Positions 33,752 to 42,974 of a DNA stretch of 64,000 nt are shown in pieces; position 1 is the stretch's first letter, and each line of letters opens with the position of its first letter. The translations under genes were made by a program, and so were the position numbers. The stretch covers positions 1 through 64,000 of the forward strand of contig JAEZYU010000038.1 of the NCBI GenBank assembly GCA_023418915.1, in the 5' to 3' direction. The notes beneath the pieces are model-generated. The model made no database searches and was not told the origin of the DNA. It was given only the letters and a program-made list of their open reading frames with translations. This stretch comes from Bacillota bacterium. Its GTDB lineage: Bacteria > Bacillota > Clostridia > Acetivibrionales > DTU013.

Positions 33752-36115
33752 ATGAAATTTAAGCTAAATGTGCTGTTTATAATATTGATCATAAGTAAAG
33801 CCTTTTTATATTACAAACTAATAAACATAGAACACTTTTTAATAGGCACTGTACTGGCCACTGCGTTTTTTACGACTATGATCTACCTGCTCTGCGGCTC
33901 AAAAAGACTGCTCTTTGTACTGTTGAATTTAGCAATTTCTCTGCTGATGTTCACTAATGTACTGTACAACAGATACTTTCATACTCTGTTTTCAATTGAT
34001 ACCATTTTCCAGGCAGGACAACTAAAAGAAGTAGGCGGTATTGTCATTGATCTGATTGGACCGCTGGATATAGCCCTGTTTCTGGATCTTTTACTGATGT
34101 GTGCGATATTGCTTTTTTTTCACAAAAAGCTCAAAAACTCAACACCAAATCATAATGGGACAAAACACAGGAAAACTATTAGAGCAGTTCTTTCCATTGC
34201 GCTCATATGCTCTCTGGCCTTTTTATCACTCAATCCAACAGGCAGCAAGCTTATCACTGCAGTAAACCATCAGGAGATATTCAGTTGGTATATTAAGAGC
34301 TTTGTTGATTCCTTTGAAAAAAAGGATAACAAGATGATCGAAATAGAACCGGCTGCTCCCGATCAATTGAGCGATGAGGGAGATCTGCATGGAATTGCCA
34401 GGAGAAGAAACTTGATTGTTATTCAGATGGAATCTGTTCAGAATATGATGATAAACAAAGAATATAACGGACAGGAGATCACCCCTAACCTAAACTCACT
34501 TATAGCCGGTGAATCGATATATTTCAGCAGTTATTACCAGCAGCTGGGCAAGGGAAATACTTCTGATGCTGAGTTTACAACAAATAATTCGTTATACCCC
34601 GTAATATACGGCTATTCATATGACCTGTTTGAAGGCAACACCTTTCGCGGTCTTCCCTGGATCGTTAAGGAGAACGGCTACAACACTATCGCTCTGCACG
34701 GATACAAGAAATCCTTCTGGAACAGAGAAAAAGCCTATCCCGGGCAAGGCTTTGATATTTTCATAGGTGAAGAGGACCTTATCATAGATGAGAAATTCGG
34801 ATTCGGCCTTTCAGACGAATCCTTCTTCCGGCAATCCATTGACTATTTGACTAATCTTCAGCAACCGTTTTACAGCTTTATCGTAACACTATCTTCACAT
34901 AAGCCCTATAAGCTGCCTGCTCATCTGCAGGAAATAGAATTATCGCCTCATGATAAAGACACCTTATTCGGTGACTATATCCAGGCTGTACATTATACAG
35001 ACAAGGAGATCGGTAAATTTTTAGAGGATCTGAAGAAAAATGGGCTTTATGAAAATTCAATGGTGGTATTGTACGGAGATCATTTTGGAATAGACTGCAA
35101 AAGCCCTGATGCAAAGCAGGTAGAAAGCTTTCTCGGACATAAATACACGTATGACATGATGATGAATATCCCACTGATAATAAACATACCCGGTGCTAAG
35201 GTACACGAAACCATTGATACAGCAGGCGGCCAGGTCGATTTCATGCCTACTGTGCTGAATCTGCTCGGCATAACCAGCAATAAGCTGATAATGTTCGGGC
35301 GGGACCTAATCAATGTAAAGTCAGGCTTCGTTGCCTCCCAGACCTATATGATAAAGGGCTCATTCATTGATGATAATACTGTATTTGAAATGGCCAGAAC
35401 AGGTCTTTACGAAGACAGCAAAGCATGGGACAAAAATACCGGGGAAGCTGCCGATATCAGTCAATGTCGTTCAGGCTACGAAAAAGCAATCAAGGAAATA
35501 GATAAATGCACATGGATTCTGGAAAACGATGCAATAAAGAGCATGGATATAGGCAATGATTATGCGGACAAAAATTCGGACATCGGAGTATCTGCGATTC
35601 ACAACACTATTATCGACATTTGCAGTCGGTTTGACCCGGAAGATGAAGAACTGGCCTTTGATGAAGCTTACAACAGCGGTCACAGATTGTTTCAGGCAGA
35701 CATTGAGTTTCAGGAGCCTGATAAGCTCACCATTTGCGGAGCCGGGCAGGTGGAAACGCTTGCCGCCTGGCTGGAAGGGCATCCTGACGCTATAGTCACA
35801 ATTCCTGTATCAGATCAAAACTTTACTGCATTTATAATCATAGAAAAGCAATTTCCGGAAATAAGCAGTCAAATAGTACCTCAAATCAATGATTTAGGGT
35901 ATTATGTGATGGTTGAATATAGGGGCTACCGGAAAATAATACTGGATATGCGAAACCACAGCGAATACAACACTGCTGAGCTGGCTGTATTTTTTGACAG
36001 AAATAAAATCAGCGGAGCAATACTTTCCGACGGGCAGTCTGAAGATATCGCTTTACTGGATGTCCTTGATTCCAGAGGAATAGTTGTATTCAATGAAAGC
36101 GCTGATATCTTCTAA
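33752..36115 (+). CDS. LTA-synthase-like sulfatase-fold protein with C-terminal GDPD-like domain
   Basis: A 787-residue membrane enzyme. Five transmembrane helices lie in residues 1-165, then an extracellular alkaline-phosphatase-fold domain with QMES (Glu227), GNTSDAEF with the nucleophile Thr270, and YGDHFG (Asp443, His444). This is the LtaS pattern, transferring glycerol phosphate from phosphatidylglycerol to a lipoteichoic-acid-type polymer. Beyond residue 610 an extra region of about 175 residues (AFDEAYNSGHRLFQADIEFQ) resembles glycerophosphodiester phosphodiesterase, but lacks the usual catalytic HRG and metal ligands. That suggests a binding module. YchF follows, on the same strand. 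Confidence 0.85.
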   Translation: MKFKLNVLFIILIISKAFLYYKLINIEHFLIGTVLATAFFTTMIYLLCGSKRLLFVLLNLAISLLMFTNVLYNRYFHTLFSIDTIFQAGQLKEVGGIVIDLIGPLDIALFLDLLLMCAILLFFHKKLKNSTPNHNGTKHRKTIRAVLSIALICSLAFLSLNPTGSKLITAVNHQEIFSWYIKSFVDSFEKKDNKMIEIEPAAPDQLSDEGDLHGIARRRNLIVIQMESVQNMMINKEYNGQEITPNLNSLIAGESIYFSSYYQQLGKGNTSDAEFTTNNSLYPVIYGYSYDLFEGNTFRGLPWIVKENGYNTIALHGYKKSFWNREKAYPGQGFDIFIGEEDLIIDEKFGFGLSDESFFRQSIDYLTNLQQPFYSFIVTLSSHKPYKLPAHLQEIELSPHDKDTLFGDYIQAVHYTDKEIGKFLEDLKKNGLYENSMVVLYGDHFGIDCKSPDAKQVESFLGHKYTYDMMMNIPLIINIPGAKVHETIDTAGGQVDFMPTVLNLLGITSNKLIMFGRDLINVKSGFVASQTYMIKGSFIDDNTVFEMARTGLYEDSKAWDKNTGEAADISQCRSGYEKAIKEIDKCTWILENDAIKSMDIGNDYADKNSDIGVSAIHNTIIDICSRFDPEDEELAFDEAYNSGHRLFQADIEFQEPDKLTICGAGQVETLAAWLEGHPDAIVTIPVSDQNFTAFIIIEKQFPEISSQIVPQINDLGYYVMVEYRGYRKIILDMRNHSEYNTAELAVFFDRNKISGAILSDGQSEDIALLDVLDSRGIVVFNESADIF

Positions 36116-36207
36116 CAGTAAAACATCTTCTTTTGGTTGTATTGCCATTGCTGATAATATATAATAAACATTGTTTTGAATACCTGATCCAGAAAGGTCG
36201 GATTAAT

Positions 36208-37299
36208 ATGAAACTTGGAATAGTCGGTCTGCCCAATGTGGGCAAAAGCACTCTCTTCAATGCGATAACAAAAGCCGGTGCTGATAGTGCCAACTATCCT
36301 TTTTGCACCATAGAACCAAATGTGGGGATAGTCCCCGTACCGGATGAGAGACTTGATAAGCTTGCCAAAATGTACAACCCTGTCAAGGTTACACCCACGA
36401 CAGTGGAGTTTGTCGATATAGCGGGTCTGGTAAAAGGTGCCAGCAAAGGGGAAGGCTTGGGCAACAAATTTCTCTCCCACATCAGGGAAGTGGATGCCAT
36501 AGTACATGTGGTACGCTGCTTTGAAGACAGCAACATCGTGCATGTAGACGGCTCTGTTGGTCCCGTAAGAGATGTGGAGACGATAAATCTGGAATTGATA
36601 TTTGCTGATCTTGAGATGCTGGACAAGCGCATCGACAAAACTCGCAAAATGATAAAAACCGGTGATAAGAAATTCCAGATCGAGCTGGAGCTTTTTGAAA
36701 GGATAAAAACAACGCTGGAGAACGGAGCGCCAGTCAGGTCTATGACCTTCACTGACGAGGAATATCCGGTCGTCGACCAGCTTTTCCTCCTTACATCCAA
36801 GCCTGTGCTATACGCTGCAAATGTATCGGAGGAGGATGTGCAATATTCAGCAAATCCATACATCAATGAGCTTAAGAGGATTGCTGACAAAGAAGGCTCG
36901 GAAATAATGGTGATCTGTGCCAAAATAGAGGAAGAGATCGCACAGCTCGAAGAGGATGAAAAAAAGCTCTTCCTTGAAGAGCTGGGCTTGTTGGAATCAG
37001 GCCTCGACAGGCTGATAAAGGCCGGTTACAAGCTCCTTGGACTCATAAGCTTTCTGACCGCCGGCCAGCCTGAAGTCAGAGCATGGACCATTGTAAGGGG
37101 AACAAAAGCGCCTCAGGCTGCCGGAAAGATCCACAGTGACATAGAAAGAGGCTTTATAAGGGCTGAAATAGTATCTTATGACGATCTTATGAAATGTGGT
37201 TCATATACTGCTGCGCGCGAAAAGGGGCTTGTTCGCTCCGAGGGTAAGGAATATATAATGCAGGACGGAGATGTGACGCTGTTTAGATTTAATGTATAA
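36208..37299 (+). CDS. ychF: Redox-regulated ATPase YchF (Obg family)
   Basis: Cytoplasmic P-loop protein of 363 residues that hydrolyses ATP in preference to GTP and associates with ribosomes. GLPNVGKST near residue 7, DIAGLVKGASKGEGLGNKFL, and a C-terminal TGS-like domain ending DGDVTLFRFNV are all typical. The start at 36208 (MKLGIVGLPNVGKS) follows AAGGTCGG. It lies 93 bases after the LtaS-like gene. Confidence 0.95.
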   Translation: MKLGIVGLPNVGKSTLFNAITKAGADSANYPFCTIEPNVGIVPVPDERLDKLAKMYNPVKVTPTTVEFVDIAGLVKGASKGEGLGNKFLSHIREVDAIVHVVRCFEDSNIVHVDGSVGPVRDVETINLELIFADLEMLDKRIDKTRKMIKTGDKKFQIELELFERIKTTLENGAPVRSMTFTDEEYPVVDQLFLLTSKPVLYAANVSEEDVQYSANPYINELKRIADKEGSEIMVICAKIEEEIAQLEEDEKKLFLEELGLLESGLDRLIKAGYKLLGLISFLTAGQPEVRAWTIVRGTKAPQAAGKIHSDIERGFIRAEIVSYDDLMKCGSYTAAREKGLVRSEGKEYIMQDGDVTLFRFNV

Positions 37300-37396
37300 A
37301 TAAAGCTGTGCATGTCGCAAAATCAACGATGCTGCATGCATACTTTGTCATTGGCCTAAAAACCTAACAAAGACGCGGTCAGTCCATAGACCGTTA

Positions 37397-37858
37397 TCAG
37401 GCTTTCGGCTCTGCAGCCGGAAGCTTTTTAACCTCCCTGGGGTCGAGTATCTTCTCAAGGTCTATAATAGAAAAGAGCCTGTCGCTTTTTTTGCCGATCT
37501 TTTTCATATAGGTTTCAACTCCACCGTTGACTACCTGCGGGGTCAGTTCGACTTCCCCATCGGCGAACCTCATTATCTCAATTACGTCATTAACGATAAA
37601 TCCGGCGTATTTATCACCGATTTGTGTCACAAGTATTTTTGTTTTCTTGTTCACAGTAAATTCACCCAATTCAAATCTCTTAACAAGATTTATAACCGGA
37701 AGCACTGAGTCTCTGTAATTTAGGATTCCTTCGATGAACCTCGGCATTTTCGGCATTTTTGCAGGTTCCTGGTATCTGATTATCTGAAATACCTGTGCAG
37801 CATCAGCTCCGAATAACTGACCATTCAGGTTGAAAATGACGGCGTTCAGTTCACTCAT
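37397..37858 (-). CDS. CheW-domain protein
   Basis: A 153-residue single CheW domain (FNLNGQLFGADAAQVFQIIR to SIIDLEKIL). Such proteins couple chemoreceptors to the CheA kinase. No cheA, receptor or flagellar gene occurs in the window, so it is an orphan here and may act with a distant array or a receptor of another kind. GGAGG lies before the ATG. Weak hairpin CGGTC/GACCG after the stop. Confidence 0.9.
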   Translation of the reverse strand: MSELNAVIFNLNGQLFGADAAQVFQIIRYQEPAKMPKMPRFIEGILNYRDSVLPVINLVKRFELGEFTVNKKTKILVTQIGDKYAGFIVNDVIEIMRFADGEVELTPQVVNGGVETYMKKIGKKSDRLFSIIDLEKILDPREVKKLPAAEPKA

Positions 37859-37966
37859 ATGATTACCTCCCTGATTTTATTCATATCCGATGATTTGAAT
37901 TGGGATCAATGCTTATCAAAATATATTATAACACATAATTCGACAATAAGTTATAAAAAAACATCC

Positions 37967-37995
37967 TTGACAATAAAGGTGCTCCGTGCTAACAT
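37967..37995 (+). promoter_or_regulatory. Promoter of the T-box leader and DAHP synthase
   Basis: TTGACA (37967-37972), 17-base spacer, TAACAT (37990-37995). Confidence 0.65.
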
Positions 37996-38004
37996 AGAAT
38001 AAAT

Positions 38005-38316
38005 TTATCGTAGTGAAAGGCAATGACAAGGGAAAGTAAACCGGATGATACTTGTCAAACCGTAGAATGACGGGCCGGATGACCTAATGGTCTGTCTGCC
38101 GGTCGAATCAGCGAATCGGGGATGGTGTAAGCCCGGTCGGGTATACTGGTCGAAGTTCCCCTTGGAGCCGCAGGCTGAAGCTAACAGTAGGCTGTGCCGG
38201 ATTCCGCCGTTACAGGGAAAACGTATGATCGTACGTTATTAAGTGGGTTTTTTCCAATTTGAGTGGTACCGCGTGGAGTTAAGCTCTTCGTCTCATAGCA
38301 GATGAAGAGTTTTTTT
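38005..38316 (+). promoter_or_regulatory. T-box riboswitch controlling DAHP synthase
   Basis: The T-box TGGTACCGCG at 38264-38273 is the conserved antiterminator sequence that pairs with uncharged tRNA. It is followed by an intrinsic terminator, CTCTTCGTCT/AGATGAAGAG (38284-38309) plus seven T residues. Stem I features are present: GGGAAAGTA near 38030, GGTGTAAGCC near 38124, and TTGGAGCCGCAGGCTGAAGC downstream. An additional arm (GACC/GGTC near 38080-38095) enlarges stem I. The triplet immediately before the conserved GAA (38151-38153) is GTC at 38148-38150, an unexpected valine codon; TGG starts two bases earlier. tRNA specificity is therefore not assigned. Confidence 0.85.
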
Positions 38317-38400
38317 GTTGGATATTTTGTGACTTGGTAAGAATATTTTTCTACAGACGAAATTTTTCTTTGAACCGAAGTGCTAAAGGAGGGCTGAATC

Positions 38401-39426
38401 ATGATAATAGTAATGAGCAGGAACGCAACAAAGCATGAAATCGACAATGTGGAAAAAAAGCTTTTGGACCTGGGCTTCAAAACACACCCGATAATAGGTG
38501 AAGTCAAAACAGTTATAGGCGCCATTGGCGACAAACGTATCCTCAATACTGTCAACATCACAACGATGCCTGGAGTTGAAAGCCTTGTCCCCATTATGAA
38601 GCCATTCAAGCTGGCAGGAAGAGAGCTGAGGCATAACCCCACCGTTGCAGATATCGGCGGAGTAAAAATCGGAGGCAGTGAGATCACCGTGATCGCAGGC
38701 CCTTGTGCGATAGAAAGCGAAGAATCCTTCATAGAGACAGCGTTGAAAGTTAAGGAAGCAGGTGCATGCATTTTACGCGGCGGCGCTTTCAAGCCCCGCT
38801 CTTCCCCCTACTCCTTCCAAGGCCTTGAAGAGGATGGGTTGAAAATAATGGCAAAAGCACGCGATCTCACCGGAATGAAGATAGTGACAGAGGTGGTCGA
38901 TACCCGCGATGTGGAGATGGTGGCATCCTACGCTGACATGATCCAGATAGGTGCCAGAAACATGCAAAATTTCAGGCTGCTTAATGAGGTCGGTCTCACC
39001 TCAAAACCAATACTCCTCAAAAGAGGTCTGGCTGCCACTATCGAGGAGTGGTTGATGGCCGCTGAATACATTATGGCAGCCGGCAACGAAAATATCATTT
39101 TGTGTGAAAGAGGTATAAGGACATACGAAACCACGACAAGAAATACTATTGACATAAGTGCAATACCTGTAGTGAAGGAGCTGTCGCATCTGCCTATTAT
39201 TGTCGATCCCAGCCATGCGGCAGGCAATTGGAAATATGTGGGATCACTTTCAAAGGCAGCTATTGCTGCCGGCGCCGACGGTCTGATAATCGAAGTACAC
39301 ATCGATCCTCCAAATGCATTGAGTGACGGGCCGCAGTCTCTGAGACCGTCCAAATTCATACAGCTTATGGAAGAATTTGAACCAGTGGCCAGGGCGATCG
39401 GAAAAAGCATCTTCAAGTCCTCTTAA
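38401..39426 (+). CDS. aroF: 3-deoxy-7-phosphoheptulonate synthase (DAHP synthase, AroF type)
   Basis: A 341-residue first enzyme of the shikimate pathway, condensing phosphoenolpyruvate and erythrose 4-phosphate. An N-terminal ferredoxin-like regulatory domain (MIIVMSRNATKHEIDNV, residues 1-70) precedes the KDPG-like TIM barrel with IAGPCAIES, RGGAFKPRSSPYSFQG and PSHAAGNW, as in the Thermotoga-type enzyme. That N-terminal domain binds aromatic amino acids for feedback in homologues. AAGGAGGG precedes the ATG. Expression depends on the T-box leader. Confidence 0.94.
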   Translation: MIIVMSRNATKHEIDNVEKKLLDLGFKTHPIIGEVKTVIGAIGDKRILNTVNITTMPGVESLVPIMKPFKLAGRELRHNPTVADIGGVKIGGSEITVIAGPCAIESEESFIETALKVKEAGACILRGGAFKPRSSPYSFQGLEEDGLKIMAKARDLTGMKIVTEVVDTRDVEMVASYADMIQIGARNMQNFRLLNEVGLTSKPILLKRGLAATIEEWLMAAEYIMAAGNENIILCERGIRTYETTTRNTIDISAIPVVKELSHLPIIVDPSHAAGNWKYVGSLSKAAIAAGADGLIIEVHIDPPNALSDGPQSLRPSKFIQLMEEFEPVARAIGKSIFKSS

Positions 39427-39500
39427 CTGCACTTTTTTACAGTTGAGTATTATGTGACTGAAATTCATATACTATATGCGAACTACTAAGGACAATTTAC

Positions 39501-40214
39501 ATGAGAGTACTTGTGATTATTCCGGCATACAATGAAGCAAAAAACATTACAGTCCTTATTGAAGAGTTGAAGAAAACCTGTCCCGAATATGATTTGGTGG
39601 CAGTCAATGACAGCTCAGAGGACAACACAGCAGAGTTATGCAGACGAAAGGGTATTGGTGTACTGGATCTGCCAGTCAATCTGGGTATCGGAGGAGCTGT
39701 ACAGTCCGGCTATATATATGCCCTTCGTAACGGCTATGACGCCGCAGTACAGGTCGATGGTGACGGGCAGCATGATCCTTGCTATATTGCTGCATTGCTT
39801 AGTCAGCTTGAGATGGGAACTGACCTTTGCATAGGATCCAGATTCCTAAAAAACGAAGGCTACCGGTCATCTTTCTCAAGACGGCTCGGCATCCGGTATT
39901 TCAGCCACCTTATCAGACTTGTGACAGGCCTCACGGTGACAGATCCCACCTCAGGCTTCAGAGCCGCTGGCCGCAGAGCCATAGGGCTTTTTGCTTCAGA
40001 CTATCCATGGGATTATCCCGAACCCGAATCAATAGTGACAGCAGCCAGAAACGGACTTATCATAAATGAAATTCCTGTCATAATGATCCGAAGAAAGACA
40101 GGCAGGTCCACAGTCACAAATATAAGATCCATATATTATATGATCAAAGTGAGTCTTGCCGTTATAATTGCATCCTTATGTAAATACTGCCACCTAAAGG
40201 AGACTGACATATGA
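39501..40214 (+). CDS. Family 2 glycosyltransferase (DPM1-like)
   Basis: A 237-residue GT-A enzyme beginning IIPAYNEAKNI, with VDGDGQHDP as the metal-binding DxD region and a SRFL...GFRA pattern. It probably transfers a sugar from a nucleotide donor to polyprenyl phosphate. No transmembrane helix of its own except a short hydrophobic C-terminal segment. It overlaps the DUF2304 gene by four bases, a common pairing in polysaccharide modification. Confidence 0.85.
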   Translation: MRVLVIIPAYNEAKNITVLIEELKKTCPEYDLVAVNDSSEDNTAELCRRKGIGVLDLPVNLGIGGAVQSGYIYALRNGYDAAVQVDGDGQHDPCYIAALLSQLEMGTDLCIGSRFLKNEGYRSSFSRRLGIRYFSHLIRLVTGLTVTDPTSGFRAAGRRAIGLFASDYPWDYPEPESIVTAARNGLIINEIPVIMIRRKTGRSTVTNIRSIYYMIKVSLAVIIASLCKYCHLKETDI

Positions 40215-40660
40215 ATGCAAGACTTCAGGCCATACTGATCGCAGGCTCGCTTTTGTTTTTAGTCTATATAATCATCATGATCATAAAAAGAAGGGTGGAA
40301 CTAAAATATGTGCTTGTCTGGCTCTTTACAGGCGTTTTCCTGCTGATAGCAGCAGTATTCCCAGGCTTTGCCGGCTATCTATCAGGCCTTCTTTGCATTG
40401 TCGAACCTGTCAACTCACTGTTTCTGCTGGTTATATTTCTTTCGTTTCTGATACTTTTCACACTGACTATTGCAATATCAAGGAATGCGAACCGTGTCAA
40501 AACAATGGTACAAGAGGTCGGCATCATAAAAATACAGCTTGAGAAGCTAATGATGGATTTGGGAAAAAATACAGGTAAAGATTCTTCAAACACTGATACA
40601 CAACAAATAATGGAAACCAGGCAACACGAAAAATCAGCAGGACCAGATACCCCGAAATAA
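40211..40660 (+). CDS. DUF2304 family membrane protein
   Basis: A 149-residue protein with three hydrophobic segments in residues 5-95 and a helical, charged C-terminal tail (VQEVGIIKIQLEKLMMDLG). It is the DUF2304 type often co-encoded with polyprenyl-phosphate glycosyltransferases, which it may anchor. Its ATG overlaps the glycosyltransferase stop. Confidence 0.82.
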   Translation: MNARLQAILIAGSLLFLVYIIIMIIKRRVELKYVLVWLFTGVFLLIAAVFPGFAGYLSGLLCIVEPVNSLFLLVIFLSFLILFTLTIAISRNANRVKTMVQEVGIIKIQLEKLMMDLGKNTGKDSSNTDTQQIMETRQHEKSAGPDTPK

Positions 40661-40676
40661 GCTTTATATCGCCTCG

Positions 40677-41795
40677 CTATAATGTTACATGCGCATGTTC
40701 TATCTCTTCTCTGTCCATGCCTACCTCATCATAGCAGACAACTATGTTTTTCCCGATCTCCTTCGCATGATACAGAGCCTTGTCGGCCATGTCTATAACA
40801 ACCTTGATATTTTGGGAATGTGTCGGATATTGCGCAATACCGCAGCTTACAGTCACCTTTTGCCTTTCAAACTGCTGTCCCAGACGGATGCATTGCTTCT
40901 CTAACTGCCTTCTGATTCTGTCTCCGACACTTTTTGCTATTATAATATCCATGTCCCGGATCATAATAAGAAATTCCTCGCCGCCATATCTTACTGGGAT
41001 ATCGGACTTCCTTACACACTGCATAACTATATCGGAAAAAAGCTTTAACAGCTTATCGCCTGAAACGTGACCATATGAGTCATTATATCCCTTGAAATTA
41101 TCAAGATCGAACATGAGGACGTTCAGGACGGATTTGCAGCTGTTGGCATAGGCCACTTCCTCCCTGAGCTTCTGGTCAAAATAATGACGGTTGGCAAGCC
41201 CTGTAAGCCTGTCGGTGCGGGCAAGCCGAAATTCCTTTTTACGCATTTCATCATACTTTTTAACTTCGTAATTAATTCTGGATATTGCAAGCGCAGCCAT
41301 AAACAGTAATAGATTTCTTATTATCAGTTTATAAAAAATTACTCCGTCGGTATTCAATAAATCAGAAAAAAAACATGCAACAGAGTATAATATTGCTATA
41401 AACGCTGCAGTTCTCAGGGTTCTTGTCAGATCGTTGTCGATACTGTACATTCCCAACAGGAAAAAGAAGAATATGTATAAATCGGAATTGATACCACCAG
41501 AGAAAAAAATGAGCAACATCAATGAAATAATATCTATATATATAAGTGATGTTGCAAATCGTTTACCATTATTGAGACAATACACAGTGACTGCCCCATT
41601 ATACACTGCTACTACAGCAAGTGACTCCAGTATTGCGTAACCATGAGTAGCAAAGCTGCTGCCTGAGATACATAAAACGGCAGAAAAAAGAAAAATAAGC
41701 CATCGGTACACCAGCATAATAACAATACTCTGATTTCCGGGGCTGTAGTTTCTGAAGGCTGTTTGCTTATCGAGCCTTTTTAGCCTCTCATCCAA
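40677..41795 (-). CDS. Membrane diguanylate cyclase
   Basis: A 372-residue protein with about five transmembrane helices in residues 15-165 and a GGDEF domain: DRLTGLANR, FDLDNFKGYND, and the active-site YGGEEF. RKSD five residues before it fits the RxxD inhibitory site, so product inhibition is likely. It makes cyclic di-GMP. The TTG at 41795 has AGGTG eight bases upstream and follows a TATAAT box at 41817-41822; the ATG at 41828 lies inside repeat R3 and is less likely. The stop falls in an R2-like end (GCCTCGCTATA). Confidence 0.88.
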   Translation of the reverse strand: MDERLKRLDKQTAFRNYSPGNQSIVIMLVYRWLIFLFSAVLCISGSSFATHGYAILESLAVVAVYNGAVTVYCLNNGKRFATSLIYIDIISLMLLIFFSGGINSDLYIFFFFLLGMYSIDNDLTRTLRTAAFIAILYSVACFFSDLLNTDGVIFYKLIIRNLLLFMAALAISRINYEVKKYDEMRKKEFRLARTDRLTGLANRHYFDQKLREEVAYANSCKSVLNVLMFDLDNFKGYNDSYGHVSGDKLLKLFSDIVMQCVRKSDIPVRYGGEEFLIMIRDMDIIIAKSVGDRIRRQLEKQCIRLGQQFERQKVTVSCGIAQYPTHSQNIKVVIDMADKALYHAKEIGKNIVVCYDEVGMDREEIEHAHVTL

Positions 41796-41818
41796 TACAC
41801 ATTCACCTGCTATATCAT

Positions 41819-41882
41819 TATAACGCATCGTTCAAAGAAAATTTTTCGACTGCAGAAAATTTTCTTGTCACTGCGCATTTCA
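41819..41882. repeat. Dispersed repeat R3, copy B
   Basis: TATAACGCATCGTTCAAAG...CTGCGCATTTCAA, matching copy A at 33051-33118. On the minus strand its end CGATGCGTTATAAT places a TATAAT box just upstream of the diguanylate cyclase start. Confidence 0.65.
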
Positions 41883-41982
41883 ACGAGGCTGGTCTCAAGC
41901 AGGGCTTGCTGCCTGCCTATCATCCCAAGCGGGAGATACACCCGCACCGTTTTCTTTCGATCATTCGAAAACAAATATCTGC
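41882..41982 (+). repeat. Dispersed repeat R2, copy B
   Basis: Directly adjoins R3. ACGAGGCTGGTC...CAAGC...GGCTTGCTGC, GCGGGAGATA and TTTTCTTTCGATCATTCGAAAA match copy A (26190-26290, other strand). The central palindrome is imperfect here. It occupies the spacer before the hypothetical gene at 42002. Confidence 0.65.
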
Positions 41983-42001
41983 TTTTTTACAGACCTCCTG
42001 C

Positions 42002-42337
42002 TCAAAACTCTACAGCTTTGCTTCCAATCTTATCTCCTGCCAGGCATACCCTTATATAAGCGCTTTTTCCAGGTTCCAAGGCCTGCTTTTCTGATTTGAT
42101 ATATATGTCAACATTTTTTTTGATATCAACAAGTATCCTGTCAAAAATATCAGTTTGCATCAACCTGATTATTGAATCAATATATTTCAGAGGAGAATGA
42201 CTTGATTTATTTTCAATAATGACTGGTATCTTTGCATCGTTGTCCGGGCTCAGTACCTGAATGTGTATGCATCCCGGTTCGATACTGTTGTCTGTCGGAT
42301 AGAGCATATCTTTCTCAAAAAGTAATTCTGTATTCAT
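42002..42337 (-). CDS. Small hypothetical protein
   Basis: Not recognised. A 111-residue soluble protein with two strand-rich halves (HIQVLSPDNDAKIPVIIEN, then DIYIKSEKQALEPGKSAYI) that could form a small beta sandwich. GGAGG precedes the ATG. It follows the lytic transglycosylase gene by 45 bases and may be its operon partner. Confidence 0.65.
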   Translation of the reverse strand: MNTELLFEKDMLYPTDNSIEPGCIHIQVLSPDNDAKIPVIIENKSSHSPLKYIDSIIRLMQTDIFDRILVDIKKNVDIYIKSEKQALEPGKSAYIRVCLAGDKIGSKAVEF

Positions 42338-42382
42338 CCCAGGCCTCCAAAATCGTTTTCTCTTACTTAGTATAAAATACCA

Positions 42383-42949
42383 TTAAAATTCATTTTCGTA
42401 AAGTATTTTGTACATTTTGTAACTGTTTTTTACCTTTTTTAGATATTTTTTTGTTTCTTGAAAAGGAATACTGTCGAGATTCTTTCCGGACCGGCTTAGC
42501 TCTACGTTTTTAAGCCATTTTGAAACATTGCCGCTTCCGGCATTATATGCTGCAATAACAAGATCTGTGTCCCCGAATTCACTGTACAGTCTCGACAGAT
42601 ACCAGCAGCCTATCTGTATGTTGGCTTCGGGGTCAAACAGCATATCCTGTGAAAAACCTCCAAGTCCAATCTGTTCAGCTCCCCATTTGCCGGTCCCCTC
42701 AGTTATCTGCATCAGGCCTCGGGCATTCTTCGGTGATACCGCCCTGTGTCTGAAGCTGCTCTCGACCTTGATCACAGCAAACACAAGGTATGGATCAATA
42801 TCATACCTTTCGGAATATTTACTGACAAGCTCCTGATATTTCATCGGATACAGGGCTCTGCCCGCATAATCAAGAAGTAAGACCCCTGATATGAATAGCA
42901 ACAATATAAAAATTAACGAAAAAAGTATTTTTTTGTTTTTAGCCTTCAA
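42383..42949 (-). CDS. Lytic transglycosylase (SLT domain)
   Basis: A 188-residue peptidoglycan lytic enzyme. An N-terminal signal anchor (residues 9-26) exposes a lysozyme-like domain with the catalytic Glu63 in VIKVESSFRHRAVSP, GLMQIT, and AYNAGSGNVSKWL. It cleaves between MurNAc and GlcNAc with anhydro ring formation. It lies 25 bases downstream of coaE. Confidence 0.93.
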   Translation of the reverse strand: MKAKNKKILFSLIFILLLFISGVLLLDYAGRALYPMKYQELVSKYSERYDIDPYLVFAVIKVESSFRHRAVSPKNARGLMQITEGTGKWGAEQIGLGGFSQDMLFDPEANIQIGCWYLSRLYSEFGDTDLVIAAYNAGSGNVSKWLKNVELSRSGKNLDSIPFQETKKYLKKVKNSYKMYKILYENEF

Positions 42950-42974
42950 ATAAATACACCCTATTATTTCGCTG

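Noticed and set aside
37300..37396. Terminator or small RNA between ychF and cheW
   Set aside because: Only a 5-bp stem without a proper T-run; too weak to call.
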